Positions 17,920 through 25,853 of a DNA stretch of 60,790 bases are shown in pieces (position 1 is the first letter of the stretch; the number at the start of each line of letters is the position of its first letter). The stretch comes from Anaeromonas sp052088025 (GTDB lineage Bacteria; Bacillota; Clostridia; Tissierellales; SIT17), in NCBI RefSeq assembly GCF_052088025.1, contig NZ_JBQCYD010000011.1, positions 1 to 60,790 on the forward strand, in the 5' to 3' direction. Made by a program: the position numbers and the translations under genes. The notes beneath the pieces are model-generated. The model ran no database searches. It saw only the letters and a list, made by a program, of their open reading frames with translations, and had not been told where the DNA came from.

Positions 17920-18519
17920 TTGCCATTTAAAGATATAAATTTAGATTATAATATTATGGCTGAAAACAATATACCATTATTAGTAAATAATGCTGAATGG
18001 AAAAAAATATTTGGAAATTCAGATGACAAGTATATTCAAATTGCAAAAAAAGAACTATTAGAAAAATTAAAGCATGAAAGAGAAACTAAAAACAAACTAA
18101 AAAACTTACAAAGTAAAAAGAGAAAAGAAATGGTTAATATAGTTAATTTATCTCATATGGTAAATAATGATGATAAAAAAGCTATAAAAAGGCTAGAAAA
18201 TTCAAGAGCTGAAATAATAAAGATGAATGAAGAAACAGAAGATTTAAAGTTTGAATTAGACATGATACCTAGTCAAATAAGAAAAGCTAATTTTGAACTT
18301 TTAAATATAACTGTAACTATAGCTTATGAAGATTTAAAGCTAAAAGAAAAAAAGTTATTTCCTATAAATGATGAAATTTCAGACTTAAGAATAAAACTAA
18401 AAAAACTTATAGAAGATAAAAATGATTATGAAGAATCAATAAATGATACCTACACATTTCTTCATAATATTATAGGAAAAAAGGAAATTGAAAAACTAGA
18501 TAAGAATTTTTTTGAATAA
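17920..18519 (+). CDS. Predicted coiled-coil protein of unknown function
   Basis: A 199-residue soluble protein I do not recognise. About residues 40-120 and 145-185 are rich in Lys, Glu and Leu with heptad-like spacing, predicting two long helices. The middle segment DMIPSQIRKANFELLNITVTIAYEDL is less charged and may be a turn. There is no signal peptide or membrane helix. The start is TTG with GGGGGTG upstream. The next small membrane-protein gene begins only 17 bases after this stop, suggesting that the two work together. A poor TATAAT-like sequence lies in the 31-base gap after the oxidoreductase gene, so it could have its own promoter. Confidence 0.75.
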   Translation: MPFKDINLDYNIMAENNIPLLVNNAEWKKIFGNSDDKYIQIAKKELLEKLKHERETKNKLKNLQSKKRKEMVNIVNLSHMVNNDDKKAIKRLENSRAEIIKMNEETEDLKFELDMIPSQIRKANFELLNITVTIAYEDLKLKEKKLFPINDEISDLRIKLKKLIEDKNDYEESINDTYTFLHNIIGKKEIEKLDKNFFE

Positions 18520-18535
18520 GAAAAGGGGAGAAAAT

Positions 18536-18805
18536 TTGACTTTTGATTTAATATTACTTTTCATATTGATTATAAGTGGAATAGAAATTTTCACTGGCAC
18601 TTTTACTAGTAAAATATATAAAAAAGAAGATAAAAACAATAAAAAGGAACCTAGAATCTATACTATTTTAAAATTGATTTTTATAATATTGTTTTTATTA
18701 ACTACTATATATTTTTTATATAAGGCAGTATATGTTTTAGGTATGTTATTAGGTATACCTTTAGATAAAAATATACTAGACATAATTAGAGATCTTACAA
18801 AATAA
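18536..18805 (+). CDS. Small membrane protein of unknown function
   Basis: About 89 residues with two predicted membrane helices (FDLILLFILIISGIEIFTG and LKLIFIILFLLTTIYFLYKA) joined by a short, very basic cytoplasmic loop (KIYKKEDKNNKKEPR). The start TTG 18536 is chosen because AGGGGAG ends five bases upstream. An in-frame TTG at 18512 would overlap the previous gene and add a charged octapeptide. I do not recognise the family. Co-transcription with the preceding coiled-coil gene is likely. Confidence 0.7.
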   Translation: MTFDLILLFILIISGIEIFTGTFTSKIYKKEDKNNKKEPRIYTILKLIFIILFLLTTIYFLYKAVYVLGMLLGIPLDKNILDIIRDLTK

Positions 18806-18894
18806 GATTTATTAACTTAGCAGTGGTATATTAGCTTTAATATAGGGTATAAATATATTGAATTTATAATATAAATTATTTAGGAGGTTATTTT

Positions 18895-19338
18895 ATGAAA
18901 GCAAAAGATATAATGACTACAGAAGTTATGAAAGTAAAAGTAGATGATAAAGTAGAAGATGTTACAAGGTTACTTATAACAAATAAAATTAGTGGTGTAC
19001 CTGTAGTAAATGATGAAAATGAAGTAGTTGGTATTGTAACAGAAACAGATCTTATATTTAGAGATAAGGATGTTAATATGCCATCTTATGTACCATTATT
19101 AGGAGGATTTATATTACTTGATTCAGTTAAAAAGTTTGAAAAAGAATTAAGAAAGGCTGCAGCATATAAGGTTGAAGATTTAATGAGTACACCAGTTATA
19201 AAAGTATATGAAGATGATGACTTAAGACAAGTAGTAAATATTATGCTAGAAAAAAGAATAAACAGAGTACCAGTAATAGATAAAGAAGATAAGTTAAAAG
19301 GTATAATAGCTAGATCTGATATATTATCACATATTTAA
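18895..19338 (+). CDS. CBS-domain pair protein
   Basis: A 147-residue protein made only of two CBS domains (AKDIMTTEVMKVKVDDKVEDV and VEDLMSTPVIKVYEDDDLRQ, each ending in a GIVTETDLI- or GIIARSDIL-type strand). Paired CBS domains form a Bateman module that binds adenosine nucleotides and regulates a partner. No catalytic domain is fused, so the target is unknown. Strong AGGAGG before the ATG. The lipoprotein gene follows 17 bases later. Confidence 0.93.
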   Translation: MKAKDIMTTEVMKVKVDDKVEDVTRLLITNKISGVPVVNDENEVVGIVTETDLIFRDKDVNMPSYVPLLGGFILLDSVKKFEKELRKAAAYKVEDLMSTPVIKVYEDDDLRQVVNIMLEKRINRVPVIDKEDKLKGIIARSDILSHI

Positions 19339-19355
19339 TAATGGGGTGTAAATAA

Positions 19356-19961
19356 TTGAAAAAAATATTTGTTGTGATTGTTTTAATATCTTTACTAACA
19401 ATAGCTTGTAAAGATAAAAATCCAACAGATGAAGAATTATTTAATGAACTTCAGAAAACCATAAATAACATAGAAAATTACTCTTGTGATGTATCAATGA
19501 TCATACATGGTAATAAAAAGCCTGAAAAGTACTTGGCTAAGTATTTCTTTTTAAAGCCTAACAAATATAAAGTTCAGTATATGGATGGAAAACAAGATAT
19601 ATATTTTGATGGCAAAAAAACCTTTTTCATATATCCTGATATAGATAAGGTAAAGATTATTCAAAATAAAAAAGAAACAAAGGAAAATACTAGTTTCTTT
19701 TTAGGATATTTTCTAGAAAGAATTCAGACCTCTGAAGAAATGCAAATAACAAGTGAAGATGATTATTTAATTATTAAAATAAATTTACCAGGAAATAATA
19801 CATCACGAAAAGAACAAAAAATATGGTTTTCAAAAGAAAATTTTAAACCTTTAAAAATGATAATAATTGATAGTGAGGGCAAAGAAACCATAGAAATAAA
19901 ATATACTAATTTAAATTATGACATAAAACTCACAGAAAAAAATCTATTTGAATCATTATAA
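19356..19961 (+). CDS. LolA-fold lipoprotein, probable GerS-like germination protein
   Basis: A 201-residue lipoprotein. The signal peptide MKKIFVVIVLISLLTIAC has its lipobox Cys at residue 18. The body alternates strands in the LolA/LppX style (YSCDVSMIIHG, AKYFFLKPNKYKVQYMDGKQ, DIYFDGKKTFFIYPD, EQKIWFSKENFKPLKMIIID). In Clostridioides difficile the lipoprotein GerS, which works with CwlD in spore-cortex modification, has this fold and is encoded directly before an alanine racemase gene (alr2). Here alr starts 12 bases downstream, so GerS-like is the best reading. This is inferred from fold pattern and context, not from a sequence search. TTG start with GGGGTG ahead. Confidence 0.7.
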   Translation: MKKIFVVIVLISLLTIACKDKNPTDEELFNELQKTINNIENYSCDVSMIIHGNKKPEKYLAKYFFLKPNKYKVQYMDGKQDIYFDGKKTFFIYPDIDKVKIIQNKKETKENTSFFLGYFLERIQTSEEMQITSEDDYLIIKINLPGNNTSRKEQKIWFSKENFKPLKMIIIDSEGKETIEIKYTNLNYDIKLTEKNLFESL

Positions 19962-19973
19962 AAAGGAGGCAAA

Positions 19974-21158
19974 ATGTTGGAATCAAAAAACATAAGGCCG
20001 GCATGGGCAGAGATAAACTTAGATAATCTAGCACATAATATAAAAGAAACTAAAAAACTAATTAAAAAACATACCTTGTTTACAGCAGTAGTAAAAGCAA
20101 ATGCGTATGGTCATGATTCTGTTGAAGTTTCAAAACTTTTTTTGGATAATGGAGCTGATAGACTTGCTGTTGCTACATTATCTGAAGCTATAGAACTAAG
20201 AAATAGTGGCATAAAAGATACTCCTATCATGATACTTGGTTATACTCCTGATGCACAAAGAAAACAACTACTTAAGTACAATATAATAAGTACCATATAT
20301 TCTTTTTCACAGGCAAAATTACTTTCTGATACTGCTTTAGAGCAAAACAAAACTTTTAAAATACATATAAAGATAGATACAGGAATGAGAAGACTAGGAT
20401 TTCAAGATGATCAGGAAGCTATAGATGAAATATTAAAGATATCACAGCTTCCTAAAGTAGAAATTGAAGGGATTTTCAGTCATTTTGCTAAATCTGATGA
20501 AAAGGATAAAAGATTTACAAGATTACAATTTGAAAGATTTTCTAAAATGATTAGTATTTTAGAAAGTAAAGGCATTCATATACCTATAAAACATATATCT
20601 AATAGTGCTGCAATAATAGATTTACCTGAATATAACCTTGACATGGTTAGAGCAGGTATAATGTTATATGGGTTATATCCTTCAGAAGATGTAAATAAAA
20701 AAAGAATAAAGTTAAAAGCAGTGATGAGTCTTAAAACCAAAATATCATATATTAAAACTATAGATAAAGACCAAGGTATTAGTTATGGTCATACCTATAC
20801 GACAAGTAAAGAAACTAAAATAGGGACTATACCTATTGGTTATGCCGATGGTTTTAGACGAAATTTAAGTAATAATATAAGTTTAACTATAAAAAATAAA
20901 AAAGTTGATCTAGTAGGTACAATCTGTATGGATCAAGCAATGATTGATTTATCAGCAATAAGTGATGTAAATATAGGAGATCTAGTAACTATTTTTGATG
21001 GGAATAAAAAAAATACTAATACTGTAGATGATATTGCTCAAAAATTGGGTACAATTAATTATGAGGTAGTTTCAATGGTAGGTAGTAGGGTTCCAAGGTT
21101 ATTTATAAAAGAGGATAAGATTGTTAAGGTAAAAGATTATAATTTACATAATAGTTAG
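19974..21158 (+). CDS. alr: Alanine racemase
   Basis: PLP enzyme interconverting L- and D-alanine for peptidoglycan. The lysine that carries PLP is in TAVVKANAYGHD, and the second catalytic base (Tyr) is in ISYGHTYTT. Other family blocks are KIDTGMRRLGF, EGIFSHFAKSDE, GTIPIGYADGF and VGTICMDQAMIDL. The 394 residues are full length. GGAGG lies before the ATG. The order lipoprotein-alr-mazE-mazF combines a GerS/alr arrangement with the alr-mazEF order known from Bacillus. Confidence 0.96.
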   Translation: MLESKNIRPAWAEINLDNLAHNIKETKKLIKKHTLFTAVVKANAYGHDSVEVSKLFLDNGADRLAVATLSEAIELRNSGIKDTPIMILGYTPDAQRKQLLKYNIISTIYSFSQAKLLSDTALEQNKTFKIHIKIDTGMRRLGFQDDQEAIDEILKISQLPKVEIEGIFSHFAKSDEKDKRFTRLQFERFSKMISILESKGIHIPIKHISNSAAIIDLPEYNLDMVRAGIMLYGLYPSEDVNKKRIKLKAVMSLKTKISYIKTIDKDQGISYGHTYTTSKETKIGTIPIGYADGFRRNLSNNISLTIKNKKVDLVGTICMDQAMIDLSAISDVNIGDLVTIFDGNKKNTNTVDDIAQKLGTINYEVVSMVGSRVPRLFIKEDKIVKVKDYNLHNS

Positions 21159-21305
21159 TATATAAGTTTAGGTCTAATGGCTTATTTGAAAATTTTAGTA
21201 TACTAATATATAATCAAGTATATACTTAGCTATAAGAGAATATAATAATAGTAGGTATATATATGGAATTATAATATCTTAATAAATTTATCCGGGGGTG
21301 CACCA

Positions 21306-21581
21306 ATGGCCGAATCCAAAAAAATAGTTGTGAGTATGCCAAAAACTTTACTAAACGAAATTGATGGAATAGTATCCATTGAAAAGAAAAACAGAACTGA
21401 ATTTATAAGAGAAGCTATGAAGCTTTATATTAGAGAAAGGAAAAAAATTCAAATCAAAGAGCATATGAAAATTGGATACAGAGAAATGGCTAGTATTAAT
21501 TTGGCTATTTCAGAAATGGGGATAGAACAATATGATTATGAGCTCTGTGATTATGAAGCTAAGCTGACAGGATGTGATTAA
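21306..21581 (+). CDS. MazE/EndoAI-type ribbon-helix-helix antitoxin
   Basis: A 91-residue antitoxin of the Bacillus EndoAI type. The N-terminal ribbon-helix-helix DNA-binding domain is KKIVVSMPKTLLNEIDGIV followed by NRTEFIREAMKLYIRERK. The C-terminal part (MASINLAISEMGIEQYDYEL) should wrap the toxin. GGGGGTG precedes the ATG at 21306. The toxin gene follows after two bases. The protein should repress its own operon and neutralise MazF. Confidence 0.92.
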   Translation: MAESKKIVVSMPKTLLNEIDGIVSIEKKNRTEFIREAMKLYIRERKKIQIKEHMKIGYREMASINLAISEMGIEQYDYELCDYEAKLTGCD

Positions 21582-21583
21582 TA

Positions 21584-21931
21584 TTGATTAAAAGAGGAGA
21601 TATATTTTATGCTGATTTAAGTCCTGTTATAGGTTCTGAACAGGGCGGTGTTAGACCGGTTTTAGTCATACAAAATGATGTTGGAAACAAATATAGCCCT
21701 ACCATTATAATAGCTGCTATTACCTCTCAGATTAATAAAGCAAAACTACCTACACATATCGAAATAAATGCTAGTGAACACGGACTTACTAAAGATTCTG
21801 TAGTATTATTAGAACAAATCAGAACAATAGATAAAAAAAGATTAAGAGAAAAAATTGGTCATTTTGATGAAGAAAAGATGAAAAATGTAGATGAATGTAT
21901 AAGAATAAGCACAGGTCTTTCAGAAATTTAA
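21584..21931 (+). CDS. mazF: MazF/EndoA endoribonuclease toxin
   Basis: A 115-residue PemK/MazF-family mRNA interferase. Hallmarks are IKRGDIFYADLSPVIGSEQG, GVRPVLVIQND, TIIIAAITSQINKAKLPTH and DSVVLLEQIRTIDKKRL. The EndoA/NdoA enzyme of Bacillus cuts single-stranded RNA at UACAU; specificity here is not known. TTG start two bases after the antitoxin stop. A long hairpin terminator follows. The toxin and antitoxin genes both look intact. Confidence 0.95.
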   Translation: MIKRGDIFYADLSPVIGSEQGGVRPVLVIQNDVGNKYSPTIIIAAITSQINKAKLPTHIEINASEHGLTKDSVVLLEQIRTIDKKRLREKIGHFDEEKMKNVDECIRISTGLSEI

Positions 21932-21932
21932 A

Positions 21933-21992
21933 TTAAAATATTACATAAAAATTAGAAATTATATAATTTCTAATTTTTTTATGTGATATTTT
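21933..21992 (+). terminator. Long hairpin terminator after mazF
   Basis: The core stem AAAAATTAGAAATTA (21946-21960) pairs with TAATTTCTAATTTTT (21963-21977). Flanking AAAATATTACAT and ATGTGATATTTT extend it with a few mismatches. A T-rich stretch is inside the right arm. Confidence 0.75.
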
Positions 21993-22060
21993 AATTGATT
22001 CATAATTTTCATGTAATTATAATACTATTTAATGAGTATTTTTTTAAATGGGGGGATTAT

Positions 22061-22501
22061 GTGAAAAAAAAATGGTATATTTTTATTGCTTTAGCTGTAC
22101 TTATTTTTAGTGTTTTTTTAATTTATAAAATCGTGAGTAATAAAGGAGATGAAAAGGTGGCTTTTGATATTGTTAAAGAAGATAAGATACCTAAAAAAAT
22201 AGAAGAAATATTACCTAAGTATCAAAAAGAAGAAAGAGCTCTAGCTTGTAAAATAGACGATAAAATATATATTATAGTAACAAGGGGAGAAAAGAATACA
22301 GATGGATATGATGTCAACATACAGACAATAGAAAAAAAGAAAAACAATGATAAACTCAACCTGACAGTTTATGCTGAATATAAGGATCCAAAGGTGGACG
22401 AAATAGTACCTCAAGTTATCACTTATCCTACTGCAGTAGTTTTGACAAAATTAGAAGATTTGCCAGAAAAAATTGATTTAAAGACAAATTATATAGAATA
22501 A
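22061..22501 (+). CDS. Membrane-anchored PrcB-domain protein
   Basis: About 146 residues: one N-terminal membrane helix (MKKKWYIFIALAVLIFSVFL) and an outside domain with the PrcB C-terminal-like pattern CKIDDKIYIIVTRGEKNTDGYDVNIQTIEK. PrcB of Treponema is a partner of a surface protease; in Clostridia such proteins are mostly uncharacterised. The start GTG 22061 is chosen because GGGGGG(A) lies just upstream; an earlier in-frame ATG at 21995 would place residues with no ribosome binding site before the helix. It stands alone between two terminators. Confidence 0.7.
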   Translation: MKKKWYIFIALAVLIFSVFLIYKIVSNKGDEKVAFDIVKEDKIPKKIEEILPKYQKEERALACKIDDKIYIIVTRGEKNTDGYDVNIQTIEKKKNNDKLNLTVYAEYKDPKVDEIVPQVITYPTAVVLTKLEDLPEKIDLKTNYIE

Positions 22502-22535
22502 TCATCAGAAATTCATTTCTGTTGATTATTCTTCT
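22496..22535 (+). terminator. Hairpin after the PrcB-domain gene
   Basis: GAATAATCA...TGATTATTC plus the inner pair CAGAAA/TTTCTG form an interrupted stem. The T tract is short (TCTTCTT), so termination may be partial. Confidence 0.55.
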
Positions 22536-22546
22536 TAATAGCGTAA

Positions 22547-22720
22547 ATATGTATTAAACACTTTAATCAGGAAGTATATAATTGGGAAGGTATAATAGGT
22601 CAAAAAAGAGCAATAGAATCTCCTGAATTTGGACCTTCTATAGAAACTGTAGAAGAAGGAATTGAAATATTAACAGGAATAAAAGGTGGAAGCCCAAATA
22701 ATCAACTTTTGTATATATGA
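22547..22720 (+). pseudogene. Remnant of a Lon-like (LonB/AAA_32-type) protease gene
   Basis: The 22502-22823 interval has no intact gene, but one frame reads NQEVYNWEGIIGQKRAIESPEFG directly followed by SIETVEEGIEILTGIKGG and then a stop at 22718-22720. In Lon-like ATP-dependent proteases the first block resembles the N-terminal WEGIIGQERAxxxLEFG and the second the extreme C-terminal TVEEGIEILTGxxAG. That suggests a gene whose whole middle, about 2 kb, has been deleted. No start codon with a ribosome binding site precedes it and TAA lies at 22544-22546. Identification is from remembered family motifs. Confidence 0.5.
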
Positions 22721-22773
22721 CTAAAAAACAAAAGAAAGACTGTATGAATTGTCAATAGAAAAAAACCTTAGCT

Positions 22774-22782
22774 TGATATAAT
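22774..22782 (+). promoter_or_regulatory. Possible extended -10 promoter for the sugar ABC ATPase gene
   Basis: TG-A-TATAAT at 22774-22782, 42 bases upstream of the ATG at 22824. The -35 region is weak. Confidence 0.5.
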
Positions 22783-22823
22783 ATTAAACTATAGAAAAAA
22801 ACAAAGTAACTTAGGAGGTAATT

Positions 22824-23942
22824 ATGGCTGGTTTAACTTTTAAAAATTTAGAAAAAATTTATCCGGGTGATGTAAAAGCTGTAGAGAATTTTAATTTAGA
22901 GATAAAAGATAAAGAATTTGTAGTACTTGTAGGACCATCAGGGTGTGGTAAATCTACAACACTTAGAATGGTTGCAGGACTTGAAGAAATATCTGGTGGA
23001 GAATTATATATAGGAGATAAATTAGTTAATGATATACCACCTAAAAATAGAGATATAGCTATGGTATTTCAAAATTATGCATTATATCCTCATATGACCG
23101 TATATGATAATATGGCATTTGGTTTAAAATTAAGAAAAACACCAAAAAATGAAATAGATGAAAAAGTGAAAGAAGCAGCAAAGATATTAGGAATTGAAGT
23201 TCTTTTAGATAGAAAGCCTAAGGCACTATCTGGAGGACAAAGACAAAGAGTTGCTCTTGGAAGAGCCATAGTAAGAAATCCAAAGGTGTTTTTAATGGAT
23301 GAACCTTTATCAAATCTAGATGCAAAATTAAGGGTTCAAACTAGAACCGAAATTTCTAAACTTCATAAGAAATTACAAACTACTTTTATATATGTAACTC
23401 ATGATCAAACTGAAGCAATGACTATGGGTGATAGAATTGTTATTATGAAAGATGGCTTTATTCAACAAGCAGATACACCACAACAGGTATATGAAAACCC
23501 TGCAAATGCATTTGTAGCAGGATTTATAGGAAGTCCACAGATGAATTTCTTTGATGGAAGTATTGAGGGAGTGGATGTAAATAGCTGTTACCTATTATTA
23601 GATAATAGTGATGTAAAAGTGAAAATACCAGAAGGTAGAGCAAAAATACTAAAAGAAGCAAATTACTTTGGTAAAAAAGTGTCTATGGGTATAAGACCTG
23701 AAGATATTCATGATGAAAAAGCATTTATTGATGCATCAGAAGATAGCGCATTTAAAGCCAAAGTAGAAGTAACTGAAATGATGGGATCTGAAACTTATTT
23801 ATATCTAAACATATTTGGAAACAATGCAATAGCTAGAGTGGATGCAAGAAATAAAGCTAAAGCAGGAGATGAGGTAAATTTAGCATTTGATACAAATAGA
23901 ATTCACTTATTTGATAAAGAAACAGAAAAAACAATTTTTTAA
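22824..23942 (+). CDS. Sugar-type ABC transporter ATPase (UgpC/MsmK family)
   Basis: A 372-residue ATPase: Walker A GPSGCGKST, signature LSGGQRQR, Walker B VFLMDEPLSNLDAKLR, then the C-terminal OB-like regulatory domain of MalK/UgpC/MsmK (from about residue 240; contains KVSMGIRPEDIHD). No permease or binding-protein genes lie beside it, and terminators flank it. In several Firmicutes one such MsmK ATPase energises several sugar importers encoded elsewhere, which would suit this orphan position. AGGAGG precedes the ATG. Confidence 0.93.
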   Translation: MAGLTFKNLEKIYPGDVKAVENFNLEIKDKEFVVLVGPSGCGKSTTLRMVAGLEEISGGELYIGDKLVNDIPPKNRDIAMVFQNYALYPHMTVYDNMAFGLKLRKTPKNEIDEKVKEAAKILGIEVLLDRKPKALSGGQRQRVALGRAIVRNPKVFLMDEPLSNLDAKLRVQTRTEISKLHKKLQTTFIYVTHDQTEAMTMGDRIVIMKDGFIQQADTPQQVYENPANAFVAGFIGSPQMNFFDGSIEGVDVNSCYLLLDNSDVKVKIPEGRAKILKEANYFGKKVSMGIRPEDIHDEKAFIDASEDSAFKAKVEVTEMMGSETYLYLNIFGNNAIARVDARNKAKAGDEVNLAFDTNRIHLFDKETEKTIF

Positions 23943-23962
23943 TTTCCATATAATTTAAAATG

Positions 23963-24004
23963 AAAAAGAAAACAAGATTTTAAAAATCCTGTTTTCTTTT
24001 TTTT
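23963..24004 (+). terminator. Intrinsic terminator after the ABC ATPase gene
   Basis: AAGAAAACAAGATTT pairs with AATCCTGTTTTCTT (one mismatch) and is followed by a T-rich run. Confidence 0.8.
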
Positions 24005-24181
24005 ATTTGTGTTATAGTAGAGCTTGTGATATTATTTTAGAGGTAATTTCAAAATAATTATTACATTTACATTACTTTTAACAAGAAATATGATAGAATA
24101 TTACTATAAGATTACAAATTGTTTTTAGATTACTCTTTAAAAAAACTTAGAAGTTTATTATAATATTAATCAGGTGATTTT

Positions 24182-25144
24182 ATGTCAATTAAAGATAATA
24201 TAAAAAAACAGTTAAGAGATATTAATTTATCAACTTCATACAATCTCCATTTAGATAGTAATCAATATAAAGAAGATTTTTTAATCTATAATTATATAGA
24301 TAATGGAGAAGAATATTATATATATAGTAAAAATGAAATATCTCAAGATGAAATAAAATTATTAAAAATTTTATTTTCACAAATTCTTTACGATAATGAA
24401 TATAATACCCACTATAATAAATTAATAAACAATATATTAAAAAAAGATTTAAATAATTTTGAAATAGAAAAAAACTTAAATAGCTTAAATATAGATAAAG
24501 AAGATAATATGATTATTATTTCATTAAAAATCAAAGGGGAATATAGGCTAATAGAAGCTTTTGAAATACTTATAAATATAGAAGATGTTAATTTAGTTAC
24601 AATATTTAATGGAAAACTAATAATATTATTAATAAATAAAAAGCAAAATGAAGCTTTGGAATTATCTAAACTTATTGTAGAATTGATAGAAATAGAAATA
24701 TTAGAAAATATAAAAATAGGAATTAGTAGTTTAGAACCAGCTATAAATATTAAAAAACTTTATGATGAAAGTATTGACTCTATAAAACTTTCAGATGAAT
24801 TTAAGTTAGAAGGTAATATTTATAGATACAATGAATTGTTTATTTATAAAACAATATCTTTAATAGATGATGATAATATAACTTATATTTCTAGATACAT
24901 CGATAAATATAATATGAAAAATTTAAATAAGGATGAAATTAAAACTGCAAGAAAATTTTTAGATTATAGTTTGAATATATCAGAAGCTGCAAAAAACCTA
25001 TATATTCATAGAAATACATTAATATATAGATTAGATAAAATAAAGAAAATTACTGGAATGGATTTAAGAAATTTTGATGATAGTCTTAAATTTAAAATTT
25101 TACTAATAATCCATAATCATATAAACTATACTTTGAGAAAATAG
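24182..25144 (+). CDS. PucR/CdaR-type helix-turn-helix regulator
   Basis: A 320-residue protein whose C-terminal 60 residues are the PucR-type helix-turn-helix: ARKFLDYSLNISEAAKNLYI, then HRNTLIYRLDKIKKITGMDL. The middle (about 100-210) resembles the GGDEF-like domain found in CdaR/PucR regulators, but without catalytic motifs. The N-terminal 90 residues are unassigned. Such proteins commonly activate catabolic genes in response to small molecules. Its neighbours are an orphan sugar ATPase and ftsE, which do not identify a target. The 239-base gap upstream holds the previous gene's terminator and a weak -35/-10 pair (TTTAAA 24136, TATAAT 24159). Confidence 0.83.
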   Translation: MSIKDNIKKQLRDINLSTSYNLHLDSNQYKEDFLIYNYIDNGEEYYIYSKNEISQDEIKLLKILFSQILYDNEYNTHYNKLINNILKKDLNNFEIEKNLNSLNIDKEDNMIIISLKIKGEYRLIEAFEILINIEDVNLVTIFNGKLIILLINKKQNEALELSKLIVELIEIEILENIKIGISSLEPAINIKKLYDESIDSIKLSDEFKLEGNIYRYNELFIYKTISLIDDDNITYISRYIDKYNMKNLNKDEIKTARKFLDYSLNISEAAKNLYIHRNTLIYRLDKIKKITGMDLRNFDDSLKFKILLIIHNHINYTLRK

Positions 25145-25166
25145 AACATTAGACAGGAGTGATATT

Positions 25167-25853
25167 GTGATACGTCTAGAAAATGTTACAAAACAATATA
25201 AAAACGGCGTTAAGGCATTAGAAAATGTTAATATAGATATAGAAAAAGGCGACTTTGTATTTTTAGTAGGTTCAAGTGGTGCTGGGAAATCTACACTTGT
25301 AAAATTAATAACTAAAGAAGTTGATCCTGAAGAAGGTAAAATATTTTTAAATAACAAAGATATAACAAAGGTAAGTAATAGGAAAATACCAGATATAAGA
25401 AGAAATATAGGTATGATTTTTCAAGATTTTAAATTACTAGAGAATAAAACAGTATATGAAAATGTAGCTTTTGCTATGGAAATATTAGGTTATTCATCTA
25501 AAGAAATTAAAAAGAGAGTTCCTATTGTATTAGATATGGTAGGTCTTGCTAAAAAGACTAGTAGCTATCCAAATCAACTCTCTGGAGGAGAACAACAAAG
25601 GGTATCCATAGCACGTGCAATCATAAACAAACCTACTGTAGTGATAGCAGACGAGCCTACAGGGAACTTAGATCCAGACACTGCATGGGATATAATGAAT
25701 GTATTAAAAGATATAAACAAGCGTGGAACTACAATACTTATGGCAACACATGCAAAAGATATTGTGGATATAATGAAAAAAAGAGTAATAGCTTTATCAG
25801 ATGGTAAAGTAACTAAAGATGATAAAAGAGGTGTGTATGATTATGAATCTTAG
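25167..25853 (+). CDS. ftsE: Cell division ATP-binding protein FtsE
   Basis: A 228-residue ATPase of the FtsEX complex, which converts ATP binding into activation of cell-wall hydrolases. It has Walker A GSSGAGKST, signature LSGGEQQR and Walker B VVIADEPTGNLDPDT. GTG start with AGGAGTG ahead. ftsX overlaps its end by 11 bases, and the M23 coiled-coil gene follows, forming a complete ftsE-ftsX-hydrolase unit. Confidence 0.96.
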   Translation: MIRLENVTKQYKNGVKALENVNIDIEKGDFVFLVGSSGAGKSTLVKLITKEVDPEEGKIFLNNKDITKVSNRKIPDIRRNIGMIFQDFKLLENKTVYENVAFAMEILGYSSKEIKKRVPIVLDMVGLAKKTSSYPNQLSGGEQQRVSIARAIINKPTVVIADEPTGNLDPDTAWDIMNVLKDINKRGTTILMATHAKDIVDIMKKRVIALSDGKVTKDDKRGVYDYES

